Assembly: GCF_900109515.1 (NCBI RefSeq)
Contig: NZ_FOBD01000001.1
Coordinates: forward strand, 124,001-188,000
Length of the DNA: 64,000 bases
Direction of reading: 5' to 3'
Origin: Paenibacillus sp. OK003
GTDB taxonomy: Bacteria; Bacillota; Bacilli; Paenibacillales; Paenibacillaceae
Below the pieces are notes generated by a model that made no database searches, was not told where the DNA came from, and saw only the letters and a program-made list of their open reading frames with translations. Position 1 is the stretch's first letter; each line of letters starts with the position of its first letter. Shown piece by piece: positions 28,841 to 38,357 of the stretch. The translations under genes were made by a program, and so were the position numbers.

Positions 28841-29149
28841 ATGAAAACTAAAAAAGTGCCGCTGCGCAAATGTGTGGCGTGTCAGGAAATGATGCCCAAA
28901 AAGCAGCTGATCCGTATCGTTAAAACGCCAGAGGATGAAGTGCTGATCGATTTGACTGGCAAAAAGTCCGGACGTGGTGCTTATTTATGCGGCAAAGAGT
29001 CCTGTTTTAAGCTTGCACTCAAAAACCGGTCTTTGGATCGGGCGCTAAAGGGCAAAGTCTCACCGGAAATTTATGAGCAATTGGCAGCTGATTTCGTTGC
29101 GGTAGAAGACGAATTCATAGCAGCACAGGAGCGTGAACATGATGAATAA
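28841..29149 (+). CDS. rnpM: YlxR/RnpM RNA-binding protein
   Basis: A 102-residue YlxR-family protein, shown in B. subtilis to interact with RNase P RNA and to modulate its activity. The family hallmark is the N-terminal KVPLRKCVACQEMMPKKQLIRIV with two cysteines, then GRGAYLCGKESCF. It lies between nusA and ylxQ and overlaps ylxQ by 11 bases, so the two small RNA-binding proteins are made together. Confidence 0.93.
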   Translation: MKTKKVPLRKCVACQEMMPKKQLIRIVKTPEDEVLIDLTGKKSGRGAYLCGKESCFKLALKNRSLDRALKGKVSPEIYEQLAADFVAVEDEFIAAQEREHDE

Positions 29150-29468
29150 TAAAACATTGTCTTATCTGGGACTCTCCATGCGTGCAGGCAAACTTGTGAC
29201 AGGTGAAGAAATTGTACTTAAAGCGATCCGTTCTTCCGAAGCTAAAATGGTTATTGTTGCGGGTGACGCCTCGGCCAATACACAAAAGAAATTTCGCGAC
29301 AAATGCGGGACATATAAAGTTCCACTGGTGATCGGATTTGACCGGGATAGTCTGGGTTCAAGTATCGGTAAAGAAACGCGGGTTGTTCTTGCAGTAACGG
29401 ATCGAGGGTTTGCAAAAATGATCTCCAAGCAAGTCGGTATAATGTCGGAGGTGGAGTATATTGAGTAA
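29139..29468 (+). CDS. ylxQ: L7Ae-family RNA-binding protein YlxQ
   Basis: A 109-residue protein of the L7Ae/L30e/Gadd45 family, which recognises kink-turn RNA. Visible features are [30 protein letters not shown] and a C-terminal helix ([10 protein letters not shown]). I place the start at ATG 29139, 7 bases after AGGAG; ATG 29142 and GTG 29133 are possible alternatives. It overlaps rnpM at its start and infB by 8 bases at its end. Confidence 0.92.
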   Translation: MMNNKTLSYLGLSMRAGKLVTGEEIVLKAIRSSEAKMVIVAGDASANTQKKFRDKCGTYKVPLVIGFDRDSLGSSIGKETRVVLAVTDRGFAKMISKQVGIMSEVEYIE

Positions 29469-32043
29469 ACAGGAAAACAAGGATAAATTGCGAGTTTATG
29501 AATATGCGAAGTCCCTTAATATGAGTAGTAAAGAAATTATAACCATTCTTAAAAAGCTGGATATTCCCGTAAACAATCATATGAGTGTCATGGAGAATGG
29601 TTCAGTCGGTAAGGTGGAACAATTTTTTAAAGACATAAAATCCACTGCCGCTTCCAAACAAAGCAGCGAAGCAAAATCCGTTGCTACTTCGTCAGTGCGC
29701 AGTGACAAAACAGTGGACAGCAACAAGCCGGCCGGCGGAGTGAACACGCCGAACAGCAGCAACCCATCCGGTAGTCCCGTACAAACAAAAATACAACAGG
29801 AAAAGCAGGTAGGTATGAACAATAGACCAAACTCCAACAATAACAATGGCTCCCAAAGACCTAGCGGCCAAGACAGCCGCAACAGAACGAACTCTTCCCA
29901 AGGCTCAAGCCAAGGAGGACAATCAACTAACCGTCCAAGACCAGCTCAAGGTGGACAAAGCAGCACAGCATCCCGTCCGCAAAGTACGGGTCAACGTCCA
30001 TCGAATACCGGTGGCGGTCAAACAAGAACTGCTGGACCGAACAGCGGTGGCAACACTGGCACTGGCGGCAACCGTACCGGTGGCCAAGGACAGAGCTCAG
30101 CACAAGGCCAACGCAGAGGCGGCCAAGGTAATTCCAGCAACAACAACAATAGCGGCAACCGTTCGAACAGCGGTGGCGGTGGACGTCGTTATGATGACAA
30201 CCGTGGCGGCAACTTCCGCGGTAATCGTGGCGGCAAGAACAATCGCAACAGAAATCAACAACAGTACCAACAACGTGAGAAAATTGATAACACACCTAAG
30301 AAAATCATCGTACGTGGTGACATGACTGTTGGTGAAACAGCGAAGTTGCTCCATAAAGATGCTTCCGAAGTTATCAAAAAACTCATTGCAATGGGTGTAA
30401 TGGCAACGATTAACCAAGAGCTTGATATCGAAACAATTCTGCTGCTTGCTGGAGAGTTCGGTGTTGAGGTTGAAGTGAAAATTGTCCTTGAAGATGACCG
30501 TTTCGAAACACTGGAAGAGAATGATGATCCTGCTGACTTGCAGTCTCGTCCACCGGTAGTTACGATTATGGGTCACGTTGACCATGGTAAAACAACATTG
30601 CTTGATGCGATTCGTTCAACGAATGTAACGGGCGGAGAAGCAGGCGGCATCACGCAGCATATCGGTGCTTATCAAGTTGAAATTAACAACAAAAAAATTA
30701 CGTTCCTGGATACACCAGGTCACGAAGCGTTTACTGCTATGCGTGCACGTGGAGCACAGGTTACGGATATTACCATTATTGTTGTAGCTGCAGATGACGG
30801 TGTTATGCCACAAACCGTTGAGGCGATCAACCATGCCAAAGCTGCTGGGCTTCCAATTATCGTAGCTGTCAACAAAATTGACAAGCCGGGTGCAGATGCG
30901 GATAAAGTAAAACAAGAATTGACCAACTATGAACTCGTTCCGGAAGAGTGGGGCGGCGACACCATCTTTGTTAACGTTTCGGCGAAACAAAGAATTGGTC
31001 TAGAAGGTCTGCTTGAAATGATTCTGCTCGTTGCAGAAGTGAACGAGTACAAAGCGAACCCGGACAAACGTGCCCGTGGTACAGTGATCGAAGCCGAGCT
31101 GGATAAAGGACGTGGCCCAGTTGCCCGTATTCTCGTACAGCACGGTACATTGAAAGTCGGAGATGCTTTTGTTGCAGGTAACTGCTTCGGTCGTGTACGT
31201 GCGATGGTGAATGACAAAGGTCGCCGTTTAAAAGAAGCTGGACCTTCAACACCTGTAGAAATTACTGGTCTGACTGAAGTTCCAGGTGCGGGAGATCCGT
31301 TCATGGTGTTTGAAGACGAGCGTAAAGCGCGTTCTATCGCCGACAAACGTGCCATTACACAACGTGAATCCGATCTGGGTACAAACACACGTGTGACATT
31401 GGATGATCTGTTCCAACACATCAAAGATGGTGAAATCAAAGATCTGAACGTAATCATCAAAGGTGACGTACAAGGTTCGGTTGAAGCATTGAAAGGTTCC
31501 CTTGCGAAGATCGAAGTTGAAGGTGTACGCGTGAAAATCATTCATAGCGGCGCTGGTGCAATTACAGAGTCCGACATCATTTTGGCTGCAGCATCCAATG
31601 CCATCGTGATTGGTTTCAACGTTCGTCCTGATAATCAGGCGAAAGCGACTGCGGATCAAGAGCAAGTAGACGTTCGTCTGCATCGCGTGATCTACAGCGT
31701 TATCGAAGAAATTGAACAAGCAATGAAAGGTATGCTTGATCCGATTTACAAAGAAAAAGTAATCGGTCATGCTGAAGTTCGTAGCACGTTCTCCATCAGT
31801 AAAGTCGGCACTATTGCTGGATGTATGGTTACCTCTGGTAAAATTACGCGTTCCGCGGAAGCGCGCCTGATTCGTGATGGCATCGTCCTTTACGAAGGCA
31901 AGCTGGATTCCCTGAAACGTTACAAAGATGATGCCAAAGAAGTAGCCCAAGGTTACGAATGTGGTATCACGCTGGATAAATACAATGATCTCAAAGAAGG
32001 CGACATTATCGAAGCCTTCATTATGGAGACAGTACAACGATAA
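29461..32043 (+). CDS. infB: Translation initiation factor IF-2
   Basis: IF-2 is the GTPase that brings initiator tRNA to the 30S subunit and joins the 50S. In 860 residues: an N-terminal IF2_N domain ([20 protein letters not shown]), a disordered arm of about 200 residues (roughly 55-275) that is very rich in Asn, Gly, Ser, Gln and Arg with RGG-like motifs, a second IF2_N domain (ADASEV-type, [15 protein letters not shown]), the G domain with GHVDHGKT at 371-378, DTPGHEAF and NKIDKPGA, then domains II-IV. TTG 29461 follows CGGAGGTGG and overlaps the ylxQ stop. The arm differs strongly in composition from the other genes here. Confidence 0.97.
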   Translation: MSKQENKDKLRVYEYAKSLNMSSKEIITILKKLDIPVNNHMSVMENGSVGKVEQFFKDIKSTAASKQSSEAKSVATSSVRSDKTVDSNKPAGGVNTPNSSNPSGSPVQTKIQQEKQVGMNNRPNSNNNNGSQRPSGQDSRNRTNSSQGSSQGGQSTNRPRPAQGGQSSTASRPQSTGQRPSNTGGGQTRTAGPNSGGNTGTGGNRTGGQGQSSAQGQRRGGQGNSSNNNNSGNRSNSGGGGRRYDDNRGGNFRGNRGGKNNRNRNQQQYQQREKIDNTPKKIIVRGDMTVGETAKLLHKDASEVIKKLIAMGVMATINQELDIETILLLAGEFGVEVEVKIVLEDDRFETLEENDDPADLQSRPPVVTIMGHVDHGKTTLLDAIRSTNVTGGEAGGITQHIGAYQVEINNKKITFLDTPGHEAFTAMRARGAQVTDITIIVVAADDGVMPQTVEAINHAKAAGLPIIVAVNKIDKPGADADKVKQELTNYELVPEEWGGDTIFVNVSAKQRIGLEGLLEMILLVAEVNEYKANPDKRARGTVIEAELDKGRGPVARILVQHGTLKVGDAFVAGNCFGRVRAMVNDKGRRLKEAGPSTPVEITGLTEVPGAGDPFMVFEDERKARSIADKRAITQRESDLGTNTRVTLDDLFQHIKDGEIKDLNVIIKGDVQGSVEALKGSLAKIEVEGVRVKIIHSGAGAITESDIILAAASNAIVIGFNVRPDNQAKATADQEQVDVRLHRVIYSVIEEIEQAMKGMLDPIYKEKVIGHAEVRSTFSISKVGTIAGCMVTSGKITRSAEARLIRDGIVLYEGKLDSLKRYKDDAKEVAQGYECGITLDKYNDLKEGDIIEAFIMETVQR

Positions 32044-32068
32044 GCAAGGAAGCATGAGGTGAACAACA

Positions 32069-32428
32069 ATGGCTAAGATTCGTACAGGTAGAGTGGGCGA
32101 GCAGATCAAGAAAGAATTAAGTCTGCTCATCCAGTCTGAACTGAAAGATCCTCGTATCGGCTTTATTACCGTAACGGGAGTCGAAGTAACAGGCGACTTG
32201 TCGCAAGCCAAGGTTTATCTGAGTGTCTTCGGTGAACAGGAACAAAAGGATAACTCGCTTAAAGCGCTGGCAAAAGCAAATGGATTTTTGCGTTCAGAAC
32301 TGGGCAAGCGTATCCGTTTTCGACATGTTCCCGAGTTGATATTCAAGATTGACGAATCTATTGCATATGGCAGCCGAATTGAGAAGCTGCTTGGTGATAT
32401 CGGTACCGACAAGAACGAATCCGAGTAA
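32069..32428 (+). CDS. rbfA: Ribosome-binding factor A
   Basis: RbfA is a KH-like protein that helps mature the 5' end of 16S rRNA. The 119 residues start MAKIRTGRVGEQIKKELS and contain DPRIGFITVTGVEVTGDLS and the C-terminal RHVPELIFKIDESI, all family signatures. The ATG follows GAGGTGA. It lies 25 bases behind infB and about 20 bases before nrnA. Confidence 0.96.
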   Translation: MAKIRTGRVGEQIKKELSLLIQSELKDPRIGFITVTGVEVTGDLSQAKVYLSVFGEQEQKDNSLKALAKANGFLRSELGKRIRFRHVPELIFKIDESIAYGSRIEKLLGDIGTDKNESE

Positions 32429-32447
32429 CAGAATAAAGGAGACGGCA

Positions 32448-33425
32448 ATGCACACTTATGAACAGGCGCTTCAGGACGGAAAGCAATTTCTGCTGGAGCA
32501 TGATGATTACCTGGTCGTGTCGCATGTACAGCCGGACGGTGACGCAGTCAGCTCGACGGTAACGGTGGGCTGGCTGCTGTCATGTCTGGGCAAGACATTC
32601 ACGATGATTAATGAAGGTGAAATTCCACAACGCATGAATTTTCTGTGGGAAGCTGGCAAGATCGTGAACATGACCGAACAACCACCGGCGCGGAAATATA
32701 AAGCGATAATCTGTGTGGATTGTGCAGACTTTTCCAGAGTAGGCCTGACTCGTCATTATTTCGAAGAAGATGCTCTCATTTTAAATATTGATCATCATCC
32801 GACCAATGACGCTTATGGCACAGTAAACATCATTAAGCCAGACGCTGCAGCAACGGCTGAAATTCTGTTTGATTTCCTCAACCTTTTCCCAGTGAATTGG
32901 AATAAAGATGTGGCTACAGCAGTCTATACAGGATTGCTAACAGACACAGGTGGATTCCGCTATGCCAATACGAGTCCTAATGTGATGACGACCGCCTCCA
33001 AATTGCTTGAACATGGTGTAGATGGACCTTATCTCGCACAGATTTTGCTTGAGCAGGTTACGCTACCCCAAGTCCGTATATTGAATCAGGCTCTCTCAAG
33101 TCTGCAAATGACTGACGATGGTAAGATTGCTTGGGTGGTAATTACACCAGAAGACATGATCGCTTGTGGTGCAGCCAACGAAGATCTTGAAGGGGTAGTC
33201 AATTACCCGCGTAACATTCAAGGTGTGGAAGTAGGCATCTTTTTTAAAGTGATCAATGACAATGCGGTGAAAGTATCTCTCCGGTCAGCTGGCAAGGTTG
33301 ATGTTGCCTCGCTAGCACAGAACTTTGGTGGAGGCGGACATGTACTCGCAGCGGGATGTCGCGTGGAAGGCAAGTTGGAAGATATCGTCGAATTAGTGCT
33401 GAAGCAGGTGAATGCTCAATGGTAA
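32448..33425 (+). CDS. nrnA: Oligoribonuclease/pAp phosphatase NrnA (DHH family)
   Basis: NrnA degrades very short RNA and DNA oligonucleotides and hydrolyses 3'-phosphoadenosine 5'-phosphate. The 325-residue protein has the DHH-family motifs: SHVQPDGDAVSS, VDCADFSRVG, NIDHHPTND with the DHH triad, and the DHHA1 C-terminal NFGGGGHVLAAGC. The start is ATG 32448 with AAAGGAGA; an earlier in-frame reading from 32349 would lie inside rbfA. Its last 7 bases overlap truB. Position between rbfA and truB is the standard one in Bacilli. Confidence 0.95.
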   Translation: MHTYEQALQDGKQFLLEHDDYLVVSHVQPDGDAVSSTVTVGWLLSCLGKTFTMINEGEIPQRMNFLWEAGKIVNMTEQPPARKYKAIICVDCADFSRVGLTRHYFEEDALILNIDHHPTNDAYGTVNIIKPDAAATAEILFDFLNLFPVNWNKDVATAVYTGLLTDTGGFRYANTSPNVMTTASKLLEHGVDGPYLAQILLEQVTLPQVRILNQALSSLQMTDDGKIAWVVITPEDMIACGAANEDLEGVVNYPRNIQGVEVGIFFKVINDNAVKVSLRSAGKVDVASLAQNFGGGGHVLAAGCRVEGKLEDIVELVLKQVNAQW

Positions 33426-34342
33426 AGCCATTTGAAGGTGTACTTCCGGTGTATAAACCAGCGGGATTTACTTCTCATGATGTTGTGGCCAAAATGCGTC
33501 GCATACTCAAAATGAAACGTATTGGTCATACAGGCACATTGGACCCGCAAGTTACTGGCGTACTACCGCTTTGCCTGGGACGGGCAACACGTGTGGTGGA
33601 GTACATGCAGGAGCTTCCCAAGGAATACCTGGCAACGCTACGACTGGGTCTGTCTACTGATACGGAGGATATGACAGGTGAAGTCATTGAGCGGTCGGAG
33701 ACGGCTGTTGAGGTGACACAGGAGCAGGTTCAGCAGGTGCTGGAGCAATTCCTGGGCACCATCTCACAGGTCCCGCCTATGTATTCTGCGGTTAAAGTGG
33801 ATGGAAAACGTCTTTACGAGTTAGCTCGTGAAGGAAAAACGGTAGAGCGCAAGAGTCGTGAAGTTACGATTTATGAGCTGGAATTGACAGGGATTGAGAA
33901 TCAAGGCGACACTACGGATATATCGTTCCGTGCTTTATGTTCCAAAGGGACATATATTCGAACGTTATGCGTGGATATCGGCAGAAAATTGGGATATCCG
34001 TCCACCATGCTACACCTGGAACGCACGATATCGGCTGGGATCTCCGCTGATCATTGCCTCCATTTTGAAGAAGTGGAACAGCGCATGATCGATGGAACGT
34101 TAGGCGAGGTGTTGATTCCAGTTGATGAGGCCATCTCTTCCATTCCGGCACATACGGTGGGTGCGGATCAGGCCAAGGGAGCACTTCAGGGCCAGAAATT
34201 GTCGGCGCGTTTGCTCGAACCGCCTGCAGATCAACCTGGTTTACTGCGGTTATATGATCAGGATGGGACGTTTCTGGGGATATTTGAGCGGGATGAATTG
34301 AAAGCAACGGTGAGAGCTGTTAAAGTCTTTTTACCGGAATAA
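33419..34342 (+). CDS. truB: tRNA pseudouridine-55 synthase
   Basis: TruB makes pseudouridine 55 in the T loop of all elongator tRNAs. The 307 residues show VYKPAGFTSHDVV, the catalytic Asp in GHTGTLDPQVTGVLPLC, and CSKGTYIRTLCVDIGR, with a C-terminal PUA-like extension. ATG 33419 overlaps the end of nrnA; the frame upstream is nrnA DNA and gives no conserved residues. It is followed by ribF after about 65 bases. Confidence 0.96.
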   Translation: MVKPFEGVLPVYKPAGFTSHDVVAKMRRILKMKRIGHTGTLDPQVTGVLPLCLGRATRVVEYMQELPKEYLATLRLGLSTDTEDMTGEVIERSETAVEVTQEQVQQVLEQFLGTISQVPPMYSAVKVDGKRLYELAREGKTVERKSREVTIYELELTGIENQGDTTDISFRALCSKGTYIRTLCVDIGRKLGYPSTMLHLERTISAGISADHCLHFEEVEQRMIDGTLGEVLIPVDEAISSIPAHTVGADQAKGALQGQKLSARLLEPPADQPGLLRLYDQDGTFLGIFERDELKATVRAVKVFLPE

Positions 34343-34408
34343 AGAGTTTCCTGGTTTGAGTGGTGGTACTCAAGCTTGGCCTATCAAGTGAAATGCAGGT
34401 GAATGATT

Positions 34409-35347
34409 GTGAAAACCGTAATGCTAACCTATCCGCAGACGTTACATTCGGCTGTTCAGGGCACACATCCCCAAGTGCTCGCGATTGGCCAATTTGACGG
34501 GCTGCATCTCGGACATGCAAGTGTCATATTATCAGCTGTCCGCATTGCACGCGAAACGGGCATGCAGGCAGCGGTCATGACCTTTCATCCTCATCCGAAG
34601 GAAGTTATGCGCAAAGGGGATTACGAGGGTTATCTAACTCCCTTGAGAGATAAAGAAGACATCCTGGCAGGGATGGGTGTAGACGTGCTCTACGTGGTCG
34701 AATTCAATGAAGAATTCTCAAGATTGACGCCGCAGCAATTCGCACATGATCTGCTGCTTCCGCTTCAGACTCGAACAGCGGTAGTTGGTTTTGACTTCCG
34801 CTTCGGTCACAAGGGAGCAGGCGATGAGCAGCTTCTTCGCACATTGGGAGAAGGCGAAATGACGGTGGAAACTGTACCTCCATTCCTGTTAAATGGTGAG
34901 AAGGTAAGCAGCTCTCTCATTCGTGGCCTGTTGAAGCGTGGAGAAATGGACGAAGCAAGTCAATGGCTGGGACGACCCTACAGCATCAGGGGAACCGTAA
35001 TTCATGGAGAGAAACGTGGACGTACCATTGGTTTTCCTACCGCTAACCTTGAACTTACGGATCATTATGTTACGCCAGCGAAAGGCGTTTACGCGGTTCG
35101 TGTGCAGTATGGGGAGCAGGAACTGCGTGGCGTCATGAATCTTGGTGTGAAACCTACCTTTCACGAAAACGGGATGAAACCTACGTTTGAGGTGCACTTG
35201 CTTGATTTTGATGGGCAGATATATGACCAGGAATTAAAGGTTGATCTCGTTCACTATATTCGTGCAGAGCGAAAATTTGACTCGATTGATGCCTTGATCA
35301 GTCAGATTCGTGAAGATGCATTAACCGCCGCCCGCCTGTTATCTTAA
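34409..35347 (+). CDS. ribF: Bifunctional riboflavin kinase/FAD synthetase RibF
   Basis: RibF phosphorylates riboflavin to FMN and adenylates FMN to FAD. The N-terminal adenylyltransferase half has AIGQFDGLHLGHASVI and TFHPHPKEV; SSSLIRGLLKRGEM bridges to the C-terminal kinase half with GRTIGFPTANLEL and GVMNLGVKPTF. I choose GTG 34409 (312 residues), 6 bases after AGGTGA; ATG 34403 abuts the same ribosome site and would add two residues. Position between truB and rpsO is conserved in Bacilli. Confidence 0.94.
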   Translation: MKTVMLTYPQTLHSAVQGTHPQVLAIGQFDGLHLGHASVILSAVRIARETGMQAAVMTFHPHPKEVMRKGDYEGYLTPLRDKEDILAGMGVDVLYVVEFNEEFSRLTPQQFAHDLLLPLQTRTAVVGFDFRFGHKGAGDEQLLRTLGEGEMTVETVPPFLLNGEKVSSSLIRGLLKRGEMDEASQWLGRPYSIRGTVIHGEKRGRTIGFPTANLELTDHYVTPAKGVYAVRVQYGEQELRGVMNLGVKPTFHENGMKPTFEVHLLDFDGQIYDQELKVDLVHYIRAERKFDSIDALISQIREDALTAARLLS

Positions 35348-35374
35348 GGCTCAAGACAAAATACAGGTTTACAT

Positions 35375-35403
35375 TTACTTTGTCTGGGCAACTATGATAT
35401 AAT
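35375..35403 (+). promoter_or_regulatory. Promoter for rpsO
   Basis: TATAAT at 35398-35403 with an extended TG (TGA) and a weak -35 (TTACTT, 17 bases upstream). Transcription would begin near 35410, giving a structured leader of nearly 100 nt before rpsO. Confidence 0.68.
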
Positions 35404-35410
35404 GTACTAC

Positions 35411-35468
35411 GTTGTCGTTTGAGACAACACATAACCTTGGCTTGGTTACTTGCTCTCACCGGCGGTGA
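35411..35468 (+). ncRNA. Candidate structured leader of rpsO (S15 autoregulation)
   Basis: Three small stems follow one another: GTTGTC/GACAAC (perfect, 6-base loop), AACC/GGTT, and TCACC/GGTGA around GGC. They lie between the predicted transcription start and the ribosome site of rpsO. Ribosomal protein S15 is known to bind structured leaders of its own mRNA in several bacterial groups, with different folds in each. This is a candidate of that kind; the fold is read by eye only. Confidence 0.5.
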
Positions 35469-35506
35469 CGAGGCTAATGGCGATTATAATGAAGGAGGTG
35501 AATAGG

Positions 35507-35776
35507 ATGGCATTGACTCAAGAACGTAAACAACAACTGATCGACGAGCACAAAACTCACGAGTCCGATACTGGATCACCTGAGGTGCAAGTTGCTATCC
35601 TTACGGAAAACATCAAAAGTTTGACAGACCACTTGCGTACGCACAAGAAAGACCACCACTCACGTCGTGGACTTTTGAAAATGGTAGGTCAACGTCGTAA
35701 GCTTTTGGCTTACGTGAAAAACAAAGATGTTAAACGTTACAGCGCACTGATCGAAAAACTCGGATTGCGTCGTTAA
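35507..35776 (+). CDS. rpsO: 30S ribosomal protein S15
   Basis: S15 is a primary 16S rRNA-binding protein that organises the platform of the 30S subunit. The 89 residues are typical: [36 protein letters not shown], and the HxxD...SRRGLL region ([18 protein letters not shown]). The ATG follows a full AAGGAGGTG; an earlier in-frame start at 35450 lies in the leader and is not conserved. It is bounded by its own promoter and terminator, so it is a single-gene unit ahead of pnp. Confidence 0.97.
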   Translation: MALTQERKQQLIDEHKTHESDTGSPEVQVAILTENIKSLTDHLRTHKKDHHSRRGLLKMVGQRRKLLAYVKNKDVKRYSALIEKLGLRR

Positions 35777-35799
35777 TTATCGTACATGTTTTCTAAATC

Positions 35800-35866
35800 A
35801 ACCTGGCTGTTATCCGTCATTCCTTTGTCTAAAAGGACAAGCGGAGCTTACAGCCGGGTTGTTTTG
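35800..35866 (+). terminator. Terminator after rpsO
   Basis: AACCTGGCTGT pairs with ACAGCCGGGTT (one mismatch), with inner CCG/CGG and TCCTT/AAGGA pairings, ending in GTTTTG. The T run is modest but the stem is long. Confidence 0.68.
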
Positions 35867-35901
35867 TAGATGAACATGTTGCCATATATTTGTAGCTGAT
35901 G

Positions 35902-35924
35902 GCTCCGCAAGGAGCTTTTGTTTT
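35902..35924 (+). terminator. Second small terminator-like hairpin before pnp
   Basis: GCTCC, a GCAA loop, GGAGC, then TTTTGTTTT. It follows the larger rpsO terminator by 35 bases and may be a back-up terminator or an element of the pnp leader. Confidence 0.6.
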
Positions 35925-36028
35925 GCAAGTGAGCAAGTTGCTGTGGAGTTAATCAATGCAGAACAAGCAGGAAATACTGTGAAAATGCAGAATCCATTGT
36001 GTTAGGAACGAATAAAAGGAGGGATTTC

Positions 36029-38131
36029 ATGGAACAGCGTGTTGAAATGCAGCTTGGTGGAAGAAAGCTTACGCTTGAAACAGGGCGTTTGGCCAAGCAG
36101 GCTAATGCTGCCGTTAAGGTAACGTACGGGGATACTGTTGTATTGTGTACCGTGACAGCATCAAGTGAGCCTAAAGATCTGGACTTTTTCCCATTAACGG
36201 TAAACTATGAAGAAAGATTGTATGCCGTGGGTAAAATCCCAGGTGGATTTATTAAACGTGAAGGCAGACCAAGTGAGAAAGCAATTCTTTCGAGCCGTTT
36301 GACAGACCGTCCGATTCGTCCTTTGTTCCCGGAAGGTTTCCGGAATGATGTACAAGTTCTGAATATCGTTATGAGTGTGGATCAGGACTGCGAGCCGCAA
36401 ATTGCTGCTATGATCGGTACATCGGCGGCACTGAGCATTTCGGATGTTCCATTTAGCGGACCGATTGGTGGTGTAAAAGTTGGACGTATCAATGGTGAGT
36501 TCATCATCAACCCAACGATTGCACAGCTTGAGGTAAGTGAGATTGAACTCGTTGTTGCAGGAACCAAAGATGCCATCATGATGGTTGAAGCGGAAGCGAA
36601 CGAAGTTCCGGAAGAAGTCATGCTGGAAGCGATCATGTTCGGACATGACGAGATCAAGAACATTGTTGCAGTCATCGAACAACTCGTACAAGTGGCTGGT
36701 AAAGAAAAAATGGCTGTGAAATTGCATGCCGTTAATGCTGAAGTTAACAGCAGTGTACGTGAGTTCGCCAGTGCTCGTCTGGTTGAAGCTGTTAAAATTG
36801 CTGAAAAACATGCGCGTCAGGATGCAATCGATCTCGTGAATGACGAAACCGTTGCTCACTTCGAAGAGAAGTATATTGAGACTCCTGAACTGCTCAAAGA
36901 TGTGAAAGAAGTGCTGCACGATATCGTCAAAGAAGAAGTGCGCCGTCTTATCACACATGATAAAGTTCGTCCGGATGGACGTGGACTCGCTGAGATCCGT
37001 CCAATTGAATGTGATACTTCCCTGCTGCCACGTACTCACGGTTCAGGTCTGTTCACTCGTGGTCAAACACAGGCGCTCAGCATTTGTACACTTGGTGCAC
37101 TGGGTGATGTTCAGATTTTGGACGGAATCAGTCTTGAGGAAACAAAACGTTTCATGCATCACTACAACTTCCCTCCGTTCAGCGTAGGTGAAGCTCGTCC
37201 ATTGCGTGCTCCAGGCCGTCGCGAAATCGGACATGGTGCTCTGGGTGAGCGTGCTCTTTCCAAAGTAATTCCTTCCGAAACAGACTTCCCATACACGATT
37301 CGTCTGGTATCTGAAGTACTGGAATCCAACGGTTCAACTTCCCAGGCAAGTATTTGTGCCAGCACATTGGCTATGATGGATGCAGGTGTACCAATCAAAG
37401 CTCCAGTAGCGGGTGTAGCTATGGGTCTGATTAAAGACGGAGATCATGTATCCATCCTGAGCGATATTCAAGGTATGGAAGATCACCTCGGTGACATGGA
37501 CTTCAAAGTAGCAGGAACACCTGATGGTGTAACAGCTATTCAAATGGATATCAAAATTGATGGTATTGATCGTCAAATTTTGTCCGAAGCATTGGCTCAA
37601 GCCAAAGAAGGTCGTATGCACATCTTGAGCAAAATGACCGAAGTGATGAAAACTCCACGTGAGCAGTTGTCACAATATGCCCCTAAAATTACAACCATGC
37701 ACATCAATCCGGATAAAATCCGTGATGTTATCGGTGCAGGTGGTAAAATTATCAATAAAATCATCGAGGAAACCGGTGTTAAAATTGATATTGAACAGGA
37801 TGGACGTGTCTTTATCGCTTCTTCCAATCAAGAAATGAACGATAAAGCCAAATCGATTATTGAAGGCATCGTGCGTGAAGTTCTGGTCGGCGAGATCTAT
37901 GTAGGTAAAGTGAAACGTGTTGAGAAGTTTGGTGCATTCGTTGAAGTGCTGCCGAACAAAGAAGGTTTGGTACACATTTCACAATTGTCCACAGAGCGTG
38001 TCGCTAAAGTGGAAGATGTTGTTGCCATTGGTGATTCCATTACGGTAAAAGTAACGGAAATTGACCCTCAAGGCCGTATCAACTTGTCCCGCAAAGCCGT
38101 ATTGACTGCCGAAGCTCCGGCTCAATCATAG
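36029..38131 (+). CDS. pnp: Polynucleotide phosphorylase
   Basis: PNPase degrades RNA 3' to 5' by phosphorolysis and works with the RNase J enzymes in mRNA turnover. The 700 residues comprise two RNase PH domains ([25 protein letters not shown] start region; second core [17 protein letters not shown] with LLPRTHGSG), a KH domain ([20 protein letters not shown]) and an S1 domain ([20 protein letters not shown]). The start is ATG 36029 after AAAAGGAGGG. The length and domain order are normal. Confidence 0.97.
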   Translation: MEQRVEMQLGGRKLTLETGRLAKQANAAVKVTYGDTVVLCTVTASSEPKDLDFFPLTVNYEERLYAVGKIPGGFIKREGRPSEKAILSSRLTDRPIRPLFPEGFRNDVQVLNIVMSVDQDCEPQIAAMIGTSAALSISDVPFSGPIGGVKVGRINGEFIINPTIAQLEVSEIELVVAGTKDAIMMVEAEANEVPEEVMLEAIMFGHDEIKNIVAVIEQLVQVAGKEKMAVKLHAVNAEVNSSVREFASARLVEAVKIAEKHARQDAIDLVNDETVAHFEEKYIETPELLKDVKEVLHDIVKEEVRRLITHDKVRPDGRGLAEIRPIECDTSLLPRTHGSGLFTRGQTQALSICTLGALGDVQILDGISLEETKRFMHHYNFPPFSVGEARPLRAPGRREIGHGALGERALSKVIPSETDFPYTIRLVSEVLESNGSTSQASICASTLAMMDAGVPIKAPVAGVAMGLIKDGDHVSILSDIQGMEDHLGDMDFKVAGTPDGVTAIQMDIKIDGIDRQILSEALAQAKEGRMHILSKMTEVMKTPREQLSQYAPKITTMHINPDKIRDVIGAGGKIINKIIEETGVKIDIEQDGRVFIASSNQEMNDKAKSIIEGIVREVLVGEIYVGKVKRVEKFGAFVEVLPNKEGLVHISQLSTERVAKVEDVVAIGDSITVKVTEIDPQGRINLSRKAVLTAEAPAQS

Positions 38132-38170
38132 GCTACGTGCCACCGTTTTTTTGAAAAGATCGATTGAATG

Positions 38171-38205
38171 AAGAGACAGAATGTGAATTTCTGGCTCTTT
38201 TTTTA
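38171..38205 (+). terminator. Terminator after pnp
   Basis: AAGAGACAGAA and TTCTGGCTCTT pair with one central mismatch, followed by TTTTTTT. The rest of the spacer up to ylxY carries a sporulation-type promoter. Confidence 0.78.
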
Positions 38206-38299
38206 ACGTCTAAATATCGTTATGAAGTCGCTAGCTTGTCTATCCATAAAGCCTTTGTATCCAGCTTTGAAGATACTTTACATGAACAGCTTGTTTTAT

Positions 38300-38328
38300 T
38301 CATATTCTTGCCCTTGTCCTCATATGAT
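38300..38328 (+). promoter_or_regulatory. Sigma-E-like promoter for ylxY
   Basis: TCATATT, 14 bases, then CATATGAT. This matches the general shape of mother-cell sigma-E promoters (-35 with ATATT, -10 like CATACAAT) with two deviations in the -10. It lies about 30 bases before the ylxY start. I infer early mother-cell expression; the match alone is not proof. Confidence 0.48.
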
Positions 38329-38357
38329 GGGGACAAAGACGGCGGGAGGATGGAGCT

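Noticed and set aside
31246..32211. 321-codon open frame on the minus strand across the infB and rbfA genes
   Set aside because: It is antisense to strongly conserved IF-2 and RbfA sequence, has no recognisable protein signature and no ribosome site; a shadow of codon bias.
36194..37039. 281-codon open frame on the minus strand
   Set aside because: Antisense to pnp, rich in Phe and Asn as expected from mirrored codons; no plausible start or function.
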